Source: Escallonia rubra
Taxonomy: Eukaryota > Streptophyta > Magnoliopsida > Escalloniales > Escalloniaceae
Direction of reading: 5' to 3'
Length of the DNA stretch: 64,000 bases
Assembly (NCBI GenBank): GCA_033065855.1
Contig: JAVXUO010000319.1
Coordinates: forward strand, 1-64,000
Shown here: positions 32,880-42,945 of the stretch, piece by piece
How the letters are laid out: every line of letters begins with the position of its first letter
How positions within the stretch are numbered: the stretch's first letter is position 1
Notes under the pieces: generated by a model
The model's database searches: none
Told to the model about the DNA's origin: nothing
What the model saw: only the letters and a program-made list of their open reading frames with translations
Program-made: the position numbers and the translations under genes

Positions 32880-34896
32880 CTGGTAAGGGCGTCGAGAGTT
32901 GTTTTGCTTGATATTTGTAACGCCCCAACTTAGGATTATCTCAATCCAGCTGGAACATTACAATACATCAGCTAATCACATCATACTGATAATACAACTC
33001 ATTCTAACTCACTTGGTAATCAAATCATATTATACAAAATTAAAGAGTTTACTATTACAAAACACACCTAGTAAGTTATCTGCCAGATCTTAGAGTTGAC
33101 ATACTGTACTACGTAAGTACAACTTAATTCACATATGTACAAGTGACCCCTTGCTTGTCTTCTCACCGTGCCTCACACCTTCTCCTTGCCGCCTTTCGAG
33201 GGACCGGATCCTTGATCTAAAATGTTATTATGGGTAAAACCCGTCAGCCCACTGGCTCAATAAGATAATCAAAGACATTTAATGTAACTTTAAACTCAAG
33301 AATACTGATAATGCATGCTATTGCAATTCAATCACATTAAGCAGTTCTATATGTGCACATAACACACATCACATGGTCACACTTAGTTGAGCATTACAAG
33401 AGTTTACCATTCCCGAATTCAATCTCATCAATAGACCACCCTTATGTCACCACACCCGGGGTATAAGATCACAACCCTTGCCTTGGCCAAAGGCAAAGTA
33501 ACCGAAAACAATTGAATACCGATACTGCCTCGGGTAGCAGTCGGAGATACAACTGTTCGGCTCATACGGTGCACCGCTACTCAAATACAATCAAATTAAC
33601 CCCCAATCATTTGAATGGGGTGGCATAATAATCATCAACAATATATCAACCATCCCTTACAATGAAAGTATGTAACATCATCTTCATAACATCTTGAACA
33701 TGTAACATAATCATTTATATTCCGCAATTGAGCTTCAATTATAGAACTTAACATGTCCAAATTAAAACCATATTCTAACTATGTCTAATTTGACATAATT
33801 CCATAATTCACACATACCCTATCCTATTTCACGTCTTCCATAACCTCCAATATGTTAAACATGAATCGATTCACTTATTAACAAGTCGCTAACAAGTATT
33901 TAAAAGTTTGACAAAGAATCCATACTAAAAGAGTTACGCTAACATAGCATATATCCATATTCATGTCTTAAAGGCCCATTAAAAAGCTTCAACTATCTTA
34001 CCTTAAAGAAGAGATGAAATAACCAAATTTTCAGATTTGAAACACCTTCAAAATACTCCTCAAAACACTGTTTGAAGCTCATAGAAACTTTCCAAATCAA
34101 CTGCTTGAGGTTCCCTTTCAAAAACAAGCCTTACTTCTAGATTTTATGAGGTTTTTGGTTGCTTTTCTTGCACTTTTCTCTAAAATACAAGGTAAGAGAA
34201 TTTAAGCATGTCAATTGGGTCTTTTATATCAAATTAGAAGCAAGTAGGAGGTGTCAAGTGGAGGTGAAGAGGTGAAAAAGTCAAGCACGAAGTGACAAGA
34301 CACGGTTGTGCCACCTAACAAGCACGACAAGGCTACGAAAAGTATGACAAGGCTAGAAGCATGAGGTGGCAAGACAAGATTATGCCACCTAGCAAGCACG
34401 ACAATGCTAACCAAAGTACGACAATTTACTTAGTACACGGTGTTTAACATTTAAACATACACTCGAATATGTTATCATGCATAGTTCATCATAAACATTT
34501 TCACATAAGGTGGTTTATCTAATCATACTTCAATATTTAATCAAAGCAAATAAAATGTTGGGTTCTCACAATATTGATTGGAACCCATCAGTTGAAAGGC
34601 CAGCCATATGTCGGGCATACAGGATTGGTCAGAAGAAAACTGTACCATCTAATTACATCAGGGACAATGGAGGGCTGGAAATGTCTGCGACAGACTGAGA
34701 AAGCCTTTTGTCTCATAAAGTCTTCTCTTCTGCAGACATGGAGAGTTGCGAGCCAAAAGTGTTATCTGAAGTCTCGGAAGATAAAATCTTAGACAAGATG
34801 GTTCAACATGACGTGCTAAGGGAAATTTTTGAGTCCATAACTTACCAACCAAAAGCACCGGGTTTACTTGAGAACCCCGATTTGGTGAATCATTAG
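32880..34896 (+). pseudogene. C-terminal fragment of a CLASSY-like SNF2 gene, split by a solo LTR
   Basis: Outside the inserted LTR (32916-34570) the plus strand reads ASRVVLLDIDWNPSVERPAICRAYRIGQKK, that is motif V/VI of the SNF2 helicase. It then continues as YHLITSGTMEGWKCLRQTEK and VFSSADMESCEPKVLSEVSE and ends at a stop at 34894-34896 after DKMVQHDVLREIFESI. This order matches the C-terminus of plant CLASSY proteins, which recruit RNA polymerase IV for RNA-directed DNA methylation. The three pieces lie in different frames, so at least two frameshifts have occurred in addition to the insertion. The stop agrees with the family's natural end. No upstream exon is in the window. Confidence 0.7.
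32916..34570 (+). repeat. Solo LTR of a Ty3/Gypsy-type element
   Basis: 1655 bases from TGTAACGCCCC to GGTTCTCACA, flanked on both sides by ATATT (32911-32915 and 34571-34575), a perfect 5-base target duplication. The start and the internal phrase GGGTAAAACCCGTCAGCCCACTGG near 33230 are typical of long Tekay/Del-type plant LTRs. No internal region remains, so it arose by recombination between the two LTRs of a former element. The target was the CLASSY-like fragment. Strand is given by the TGTAAC start. Confidence 0.88.
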
Positions 34897-34929
34897 ATAT
34901 TAAAGGATTTATGAATGACAATTTAATTT

Positions 34930-36000
34930 CTCTGCTCAAGTTCACTATAACTAAATGATTTTGTACCGAACCTAAATAAATAATAGCTAATTAAGATGAA
35001 TATACCGAGTTAATGTGTTAATTATTGGCAATTAGGGCAATTCAAGCTATTTAGGGTTGATTACAGTTAATTACATTTAATTAAACTCAATTAGTGTTAT
35101 TTAGGGATTAATTCGAGCTACTTAGGGCTAGTTGAGCCTAATTAGAACATATTACAGTTAATTACCCTAATTGGGTTTTAATTAGGATTTCTCTACGATT
35201 TATCAGGACAATCAGGGCTTAATTAGCTTAATCAGCGGTGATTACAGCTAATTAGATATTATACTAACTATAAATTAATGTTAATTAGGGTTAATCAATT
35301 TTAATTTGGGTTAATAAGGGCTAATTCGAGCTAATTATGATTAATGCTAATGAGGGCTAATTCGACCTAAATAGGGTTCTTAAGTAAGAGATAATTAAGG
35401 TTAATTAGAGTTAATGTGTTAATTAGGGTTAATTAGGATTGAGGCACTATACAATTCGTTGAGTTCATTCGCAGAGTTGATATTGTCTCACCTGTGATTG
35501 AGTCCAGGGTTTAAGTATATAATTAGGGTTAGATAGTATTTAGGATAATTAGGGTTAATTAGGAATATATTATTAGGGTTTAATTAGAGTTTAGTCAGGG
35601 TTAATTAGGGTTAATCGGGGTTAATTATGTTTACTTAGGGTTAATCAGGATTATTTAGGTTTAATAATAGTTAATTAGGGTGAATTGGAGTTAATTACAG
35701 TTAATTAGCATTAATTACGATTGATCGGGGTTAACTAGGTTTAATTAGGGTTACCTAGGGATGTTTTAGGGGTTAATTTGGGTTAATCGGAGTTAATTAT
35801 GTTTACTTACGGATTATTAGGGTTATTTAGGTTTAATTAGGGTGAATCGGAGTTAATTGCAGTTAATCGGGATTAGCAAGGCTTGATCGGGGTTAATTAG
35901 ATTTAATTAGGGTGTATCGAAGTTAATTACAGTTAATCAGGGTTGATCAGGGTTAACTAGTTTTAATCATAGTTAATTACAGTTAATCGAAGTTAAATAC
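34930..36000. repeat. Degenerate TTAGGGTTAATT-type minisatellite
   Basis: About 1 kb made of imperfect units around TTAATTAGGG, GGGTTAATTAGGGC and GAGCTAATT, of variable length (roughly 10-14 bases). A piece with the same vocabulary in inverted orientation (AATTAGCCCT, TTAACCCTA) fills the spacer at 32817-32880 between the two CLASSY fragments. It is not telomeric, because units vary and the plant telomere unit TTTAGGG is not repeated head to tail. Confidence 0.8.
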
Positions 36001-37929
36001 AATTTGGTTACTTCTTCTTCTAATGTACTATCATTCTACTCCAAATTAGGTCAATACTTATCATTTTCAGTATTACCCAACCTAATAAGAAAACTTATTA
36101 GAATTTTATTTATCAATCGTGAAAGAATTGTTGAAATATTCATTCCCATAGAAAATTGAAAATGCATAAGCATACCACCAGATGTAGAACAACCTCTTGT
36201 ACATTCTATTATTATAAAACCAATTGATAGAATTGAGCAATTGAGCATTAACCAAGAAGAATGCGAAAGACATAGTTGAGCAAATAATACAACCAGAATA
36301 GATCCAAATTCTTCTATATCAAAGTCCATATAAGATCTCAAAAATCTGTTTTTCTAAGTGTGGATACGATAAGATTACTTTGCCCGGCAATTGATAAATA
36401 TATCAATTTATTGGACACTGTAAATTGTTGCGAAGTGAATGAATCATCCAAAAGTTAAGAAAGCCTATCTAGGAGCTTAATAATGGAGAGCGAGTGTTTT
36501 TTATGCAAAATGAACCCAAAGTCCCTAACAATAGTGGTTACAATATTTAAATATCTAATGCCTTGTTTTGTTAGGAAGGAGGTAAATATAATGTTCTGGC
36601 CTGTGATTTAGTTGGCATCAAATGTATCAAATAATGTAGATATGTGTGAGTAAGTGGATTAATCTAATTCAGCTGGGTTTGATAGTTCTCAGCAAATACT
36701 TTAACAATCAGCAATGAGTAAATCTAAAACAAATACGAGAAGTCCTAAGGTATAGCGAAGTTGTTGGCCAGACATTGCCTTGTCCCGAAGGGTTAGCCTA
36801 GTTGGTGTACTTGTGGACGTAGCTGAAGTCTCCTAAACACGTGAGTGGTATCGGCACGCTTTATTATATATTAGGTTAAAAACCCCAAACACCTCAGAGC
36901 TCTCAAGAAGTACTTGCTTCTAGATTATCTAGGGACTTTAGAGTCCCATTTTGCAGCCGACTCATGGCACACTATCCCCATTGTAGAGTTGGTTACTTCC
37001 AAAGCAAGAAGGGCTCATACACATGAATACTTGATGGTTTGGTCAAGCAATTTTCTTCACGGGACCTAGTTCCAAACCTAGCTTTGATGTTCAAGTACTT
37101 ACTTCCCCAAATTTTTAGAAGAGAGGTGGAAATATGAGTCTGATCACTGATACTTCCACTACATAAATGTTCAGAAGTCTCCACATTTGACTTATCTAGG
37201 CTGTCAGCAATGAGTAGATATGGAACAACATGAAGGATGATTTCTAAGGCGTTCAAACTGAATGCGTAGCAAAAACTTAATGTGATAGATCCTTAATAAG
37301 TATTTATATTAGGTCTTTGTCAGGTTAGGCATTGTGTTCTTTTTGCATGTAAACAAATTAGGCAGGTTATCTACCTCACTTTTCTTGATTAGTGCTTCTT
37401 AATTCTAACTCAAAATGCATCCACTTCAGCCCACTCCTTAATTATTTCTTCAGCCCATGTGTATGTTGTACCTTAAGTCAATGTCATCACAAGAATTATA
37501 ACTAGGAGGTATTGATGCATTTCTCATAACCTAGCACTTTCATCGATATCCAACCTTTGAATTGCATAAAAAAAATTAAACAACTTTTAACTAGCTACAT
37601 GAAGGTCCTTGGATCTCCAATTGCAAAAGACATAGTACATCGATTATCATGCAAGATCCCCATCAAAGTAGTCAATTTAATTCATGTAGTAGAATACGTG
37701 AAAATGCATACATGTGATTGCAAAACAAGTGATTCCAGAACAATTTAATTCATGTGATTGCAGTTCATGTATCAATTTTTAGAGAATGTAGCAAAGAAGG
37801 CAAACCTTTCTTTGCCAGCAACGTCCCAAATCTCTGCCTCGACAATCTCGTGGTCGATTACAAGCATCTTGTCTGGAATTCAACCCCTATCGTAGCCTTT
37901 GAATCCACACTAAATTCATTCTTCGAAAA
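36001..37929. other. Spacer without a recognised gene
   Basis: Nearly 2 kb of AT-rich unique-looking sequence. The minus-strand frame 36051-36341 (96 residues, hydrophobic, Cys-rich) is the most protein-like piece, but I recognise no family. Around 36780-36830 a phrase AGGGTTAGCCTAGTTGG slightly resembles a tRNA-type A box, without a convincing B box. Nothing else is supported. Confidence 0.45.
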
Positions 37930-38448
37930 CCTTGCAGGGAAGAGAGAGGTGGCCGGATTCCGATGGTCAGTAGGCAGAAAACATGGCCGGATAAGGACGG
38001 AAGAGAGAGATTGCCAGATACCGGTGGCCGGTAGGCAGAGGAGATGGCCGGATAAGGATGGAAGAGAGAGATGGCCAGGCTGCCGATAGGAAGAGAGAGG
38101 AGAGAGAAAAGAGATAGAAAGGAGAAGCGGCGGGGAGAGAAAGAGAAAGAAAATTAGGGTTAAATCAATTTCATGACTTTTAGCGATGGATTACGCCCGT
38201 CGCTAAAGGTTTTTCACGAGCCAAAAGAATTCGTCAAAAAATCAAAATTTTGAAATATACCTTTAGCGACGTATATTCCGTCGGTAAAGGTCCGTCCTAA
38301 AGATATTTCCGACGGAAGATTCCGCCGGTAAATATATTCAGCGACGGACCTTTAGCGGCGGAACAATCCCTCGCTAAAGGTCACTTTTAGCGACGGCTTT
38401 TAGTCCGTCATTAAAAGTCCATTGGTAAAAGCTATTTTTCTTGTAGTG
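37930..38448. mobile_element. Terminal part of a CACTA (En/Spm) DNA transposon
   Basis: The sequence ends TTTTTCTTGTAGTG at 38448, the inverse of a CACTACAAGAAAAA terminus. Before it lie subterminal repeats of the type TTTAGCGACGGA/CCGTCGCTAAA in both orientations (38180-38420). Further in is a purine-rich GAGAGAGA stretch with a repeated GGCCGGATAAGGA phrase (37960-38100). The opposite terminus was not found, so the element is truncated or its other end is hidden. It belongs to the same family as the next CACTA element, only 26 bases away. Confidence 0.75.
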
Positions 38449-38474
38449 ACATACACAAATTTTACCCCGACAAT

Positions 38475-38875
38475 CACTACAAGAAAAAAAGCTTTTAGCA
38501 ACGGGTAAATCCGTCGCTAAACGCCTAAAATCCGTCGCTAAAACAATTAGCGACGGATTCACCGTCGCTAAAAGTCCCTCGTATAAAAGCCCGTCACTAA
38601 TAGTTTAGCCACGGAATTTTAAAACCCGTCGCTAAATATATAATTTTTTGCGACGGATTTATTTTTAATTAGCGACGGAATATCCGTCGCTAATTATATT
38701 TTTAGTATTTTAATTTATTTCTTTTTTGTCAAATTAGCGACGGAATAATGTTTTAGCGACGAAATATTCCGTCGCTAAAAAGCTTATTTAGCGACAGAAT
38801 ATTCCGTCGCTAATTAACTGATTGTATGAATACTTTTAGCGACGGAATTAATCCGTCGCCAAAAGTCAAAATGTT
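38475..38875. repeat. Left subterminal repeats of the CACTA element
   Basis: More than ten copies of TTAGCGACGGA or its complement TCCGTCGCTAA in 400 bases, some as inverted pairs able to form short hairpins. In CACTA elements, TNPA-like proteins bind such arrays to pair the ends. Confidence 0.85.
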
Positions 38876-39116
38876 TTTGAAATTTTCTAAAATTTTCAAT
38901 TACCCATACCTGTAATACAATTTTCATTTCTCAACAACAACGCGCAATAATCAATACACAAAGAAATATATATAATCAATCATAAAAAATGTTTATTATA
39001 AAAAAGACTCATTATGTACAAGTCGGGAACCGGATACAACCGGTTAGGGGAGGGGAGAACAGTACAAGCCGAGCGCGGAGGGGGGGAAGCTAGGAACGGG
39101 CACGGGAAGGGGCTCA
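38876..39116. other. Presumed 3' untranslated part of the Transposase_24 gene
   Basis: About 240 bases between the subterminal repeats and the stop codon of the minus-strand gene. AT-rich at first, then G+C-rich; no separate feature is seen. Confidence 0.4.
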
Positions 39117-40779
39117 TCAGGGGTTGCCGAGTCCTGGATCTGGATCCTGCTGATCCGGGGCCGGCTTGGCATGTCCAGCAGCGCCCTGCTCCCTGATCAT
39201 CATCACCACCAGTGTAGCAATCCGCTGGATCTCCTCGTCGTCCAACTGATGCTGAGGAGCCGGTGTCTGTGGAGAGGCAACAGGGGGTGAAGACGCTCCT
39301 ATCATGGCATGAGCAGTCGTGCTAGGCAGGCCGCGTATGCGGCCTTTCGGCCGATTCACGACCTCCAGCATATCCAGCCATCGCTTCAACCCCCCAGTAC
39401 TCGCAGCTGTACTAGTGGACGCTGATGGCTGTCCGGACTGCTGCTCGGACCCCCTTAGCTGTTCATACGAGGCCTGCAAAAATAGTGGTTAAACGATATA
39501 TTAGGGCATTAATTAACGAAACGGACATTGAGGATATAAAGACAAAACATTAACAACTTAAACAAATTGACTCACATCGATCCGCCGGGCAATATCTAAA
39601 ATATAGTCGCCCGCCCGGTGCGCCTCGTCCTTGTCTTTCTTCCGCACGTGCGTCTGACTATAGGTCAGAGCTATGACCTCATCCTCCTCCAGATCCAGGT
39701 GCTCGACCGCGTTCATGTGTCGAACGATGTCGTGTGGCACCGACCCCCCTGTGTGGGTCCGATCTCTGTTCTGTCTGTTCTCGGCCCTGCTCTTACTCTT
39801 GGCGTCCCAGCCTGGATCCGCAGTCCACCGATCTATCATCTCCCCCCATACACGGTGAGATATCCAATGCGGGGGATATCTCATCATCTCCGTCATCGGG
39901 GCACCCTCGGGCAGCATCTTCTTCGCCCGGTCTCGTGCGTCGTGGAGCCATCGGTGGTAATTCTTGTCGATGTAGGCAAAGAAGGCCTGCTGTCCCAGTG
40001 CCTGCTGCTGAGGCGTGTCAAACGTGAACCCCTCATGTAAGGCATTCAATAACACAAATTAACAACAGAAAACAAACTCTAATTAAACATTTACTAATGC
40101 TGAAAAAATTACTTCATCGTACCAGCCACTCCTCCCATAGGGCCTCCCTCGCAGTGGCATCCCAGTCCTTCCAGTACAGACGTGGCTCGAAGAATCGGCC
40201 CTTCACAAGAACGCCGATCTTCGTCCTCGCCTGATTCTCCAGGATCCTGCCAAAGAAGTAAATAAATAAATTAATACAGTTCAAATATAAATTAACACCC
40301 CAAAATATTAAATATAAGGCATGAGGTGATATTTTTAGTAGTTACAGGCCCTCCTGCATGAGTGTAACTCTCTGTTTACGCTGGGGGTCGATGCGTACCC
40401 CGCGTGTCGGACCACGGCCTCGTCGAGATCTTACAAAACACAGACATTAATACATTTCAAATATACTTTAAATATAAGGCTAGCGAAAATGTACTAAACA
40501 CCGTTATCAACTATACCTGAGGTAGAACCCACGAAAGATGGAGAATGCACGCGCGTGTGGGATGAATCTACGTTGGGTTGGGGCTGGGGCGACGGCTGGG
40601 GCTAGGACGACGGCTGGGGCTGGGGCGATGGCTGGGGGCTGGGGCCCCATCTGCTGTCCGCGATCACTCTGTGCCTCGTCATCACTAGGCAATGACGAGG
40701 TGGGACCCACCGGGGAGGAAGCAGCTCGGCGTCCAGCCTGGCCACGAATAGCCCGTATCCTATCCATATCTGACTTCAT
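39117..40779 (-). CDS. Transposase_24-type protein (TNPA-like) of the CACTA element
   Basis: Minus-strand gene with five probable exons: about 40779-40517, 40429-40346, 40246-40113, 40035-39576 and 39473-39117. All junctions but the fourth acceptor show clear GT...AG borders. The N-terminus is low-complexity and Ala/Pro-rich. The middle has RSRRGRGPTRGVRIDPQRK, then FFEPRLYWKDWDATAREALW, then a Trp/His-rich core (YPPHWISHRVWGEMIDRW) and RQNRDRTHTGGS, the signature of the plant Ptta/En/Spm Transposase_24 family. The C-terminus carries LDDEEIQRIATLVVMM. Such proteins probably bind the subterminal repeats, which begin 240 bases downstream. I see no obvious stop within the exons as drawn, so it may be intact. 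Exon edges are by eye. Confidence 0.75.
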
Positions 40780-40842
40780 ATAGATAAATTACAAAGACAT
40801 TAACACGTTAAAAACAATAATTTGGCAGAAATCATCATCGGC

Positions 40843-40844
<2 letters not shown>

Positions 40845-40901
<57 letters not shown>
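40845..40901. repeat. (TA)n microsatellite at the left MULE end
   Basis: Uninterrupted TA dinucleotides of about 57 bases, directly abutting the MULE terminus. A shorter (TA)n flanks the right terminus (49116-49138). The MULE therefore landed in, or duplicated, a TA run. Confidence 0.9.
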
Positions 40902-40903
<2 letters not shown>

Positions 40904-41109
40904 GGATAGATCCACACCCACCGGTGGGAAAAATTTAATTTCTCCACCGAACCGCAGGTAACAGCAGCGGTTAGGAAAAAGAGTATACGGCCTGGCATTA
41001 ATGGCAAAAATGGCAAGAGAAAATGGTGAAATGGTGAGAAATTGGTGAAAATACCATGAGAAATTGGAAAAAGGACACCAACCGCATAAAGAAGCAGCGG
41101 TTGGCATTA

Positions 41110-41405
41110 ATTTCCCCTGCCACGTGTCGTCTTCCACGCCTGCCACGTGGCCCAACCCCATGGCCCCTGCCACGTGTCGTCCCCCCGCGCCTGCCACGTG
41201 GCCTAACCGCATGAACAACCCGCGGTTGGGGGAGATGGCCCTGCCACGTGGCCTCCCCCGCGCCTGCCACGTGGCCCAACCGCGTGAATGGGCGCCGGTT
41301 GGGGCGATGCCCTGCCACGTGGCCTCCCCGATGCGCCTGCCACGTGGCCCACCGCGTGAAGGGGCCCCGCGGCTTGCCCTTCCCCCACGCCTGCCACGTG
41401 GCGCC
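41110..41405 (+). promoter_or_regulatory. Cluster of nine CACGTG (G-box) motifs
   Basis: Nine CACGTG cores, most in the context TGCCACGTGGC, lie within about 290 bases (first near 41121, last near 41396). Between them are AACCGCRTGAA-like linkers. CACGTG is the core site of plant bZIP and bHLH/PIF factors. The cluster lies 200-480 bases upstream of the TATA box of the PMD-Ulp1 gene, a promoter-proximal position, and appears as an irregular tandem repeat. Confidence 0.8.
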
Positions 41406-41589
41406 CCCCCCCCCCACGCGCGGGTGATGCCCCACCTGGCGTCCTTCCCTCCCCCGTGACAGTCCTTCCCTCTCCTTTTTTCTTTGTTTGCAGCTCACTT
41501 CAGAGTCTGCCAAATTTTTTTTTGCAGCCTATTCGGGCACTTTGCAGAGACCACTCACGGGTATTTTTTTTCCCTCGCTTTTCTCTCTT

Positions 41590-41595
41590 TATAAA
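41590..41595 (+). promoter_or_regulatory. TATA box of the PMD-Ulp1 gene
   Basis: TATAAA in the context CTCTTTATAAACCCCTCC, followed by a C-rich CTTCTTCTCCACA leader, as in plant promoters. A donor-like AAGTAAGT near 41720 and an acceptor TTGTTCTTAG at 42930-42939, just before the ATG, suggest a 5' UTR intron of about 1.2 kb. Confidence 0.6.
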
Positions 41596-42945
41596 CCCCT
41601 CCCCCCAACCCTTCTTCTCCACACTTCTTCTCCACAAACCAAAAAATTTTAGCGCTAGAAGATCGGTGGATAATCGCTAGAAGATCGGTAGATTTTTCTT
41701 CAAATACATCAAGTCACAACAAGTAAGTATTTTGAATTTCCTTATAATTCAATGTTAGGTTTATACAAATCAGCGTATTACATTTATAGCGATTCAAAAT
41801 AGCGTATTACATTTATAGACAGTTTTTCACGAATTTATAAAAAATAACTAGAGCAAGATTTTGCCAACATTCAAAAAAGAGACCCTAGTTATTCTGAAAG
41901 GATCTGTATCAGGTAAAAATTTCAGATTTTTCCAAAGACCGTAAAGGGGCTAACTGATACGGGGAACCGTGTACCTTCGCAGTCTAATTTAAAATACCAA
42001 GCTAGCGCGATTTCGCGCGAAACTTTTACGAGAACCCTAGGATGTTGGGAAGTTCCATTCCCCAGGATTTCGCGCCATTCCGGAGCCGTTAGCTATTTTT
42101 TTGGCCGAACGGCCCTTTCAGCGCTCGATCCGGACACCGGTTCGCGATTTTTGCGCGAAAAATCCGTAAAGTACTTTTTAGGCCAAGGATGAACTCACGA
42201 AGCGTAAAGTAGCATTTCGAGGCACATTTGAGATTTTTCCTGATGCCAGGGGCATTTTGGTAATTTGCCCAACCGCGAGGGGTGTTTCGGTAATTTTCCC
42301 GCGCCAAGTTTTTAATTAGACAGTTTTAGTCCAGGAATGTAATCACAGAACCTGAAATGTTGTTTTGAAGCTGGTTCGGGGGCGTTGGGGTGATAGTGAA
42401 CCCCCGGGGGCATTTCGGTAATTTGCCGCTCATCGGGGGCTATTTTGCTAGGAAGGATCCAGCTTAAAGGGCCATACCTTAAAATAACTTTTAGTTCAGC
42501 AAAGGGTGTCAGACACCCGAAAACTTTTATTGTTCCGGGTGAATTCAGGAACTTGTGACGCACCGGCGATGACTGCCAAGGGGTATTTTGCATAAGTAGC
42601 GGGTGTTTTGGTAACTTTCCCCCTTTAAAATTTTTCCTGATATATTTGGTATATAATTGACGTAATACATTTAAAAACTTGACTTTAAAGCGGTTTTGAG
42701 GTCTTGGGGGTGTAGGGGCCATCGGGGGGTATATTGCTATATAACCACGTTGGCGCTAAATTCAGTGAGAACTAGCGTAATTAAGCGTTCGGAGTGGTGG
42801 GAAGTGAGGATTTGTTTTAATACATTGAAATAATGACTATTGCTAATGTGTTGGTAAGCTAGGTTAAAGATCCAGGAATGTAGTTTTGGAATGTAAATAT
42901 TATGGACGCTAAGTTGGTTTACGATTATATTTTGTTCTTAGAGAT

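Larger units (their letters stand above)
40902..42770. repeat. Left inverted arm of the MULE
   Basis: Left member of the long inverted repeat, nearly 1.9 kb. It contains the terminus, hairpin-like AACCGC...GCGGTT motifs, the G-box block, the gene's promoter and first leader, and a segment (41820-42420) matching the right arm in inverted orientation. Strongly matching phrases include CCAAGCTAGCGCGATTTCGC and CCAGGGGCATTTTGGTAATT. Confidence 0.8.

Noticed and set aside
32746-32915. A 170-bp MITE with 29-bp inverted termini
   Set aside because: Both arms translate as the same CLASSY-like block and the right arm continues into more of that gene, so the inverted repeat comes from gene fragments, not transposon ends. 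No target duplication was found.
34930-36000. Interstitial telomere repeat
   Set aside because: Units vary from about 10 to 14 bases and there is no head-to-tail run of TTTAGGG.
36051-36341. Organelle-derived membrane protein fragment
   Set aside because: The hydrophobic minus-strand frame looked plastid-like at first, but it fits none of the organelle proteins I can recall.
36775-36860. SINE head (tRNA-like A box)
   Set aside because: Only a weak A-box resemblance, without a B box at the right distance or a poly(A)/T tail.
40998-41513. Frames of 124-171 residues over the G-box cluster
   Set aside because: They are low-complexity translations of the CACGTGGC repeats and lie in the promoter of the PMD-Ulp1 gene.
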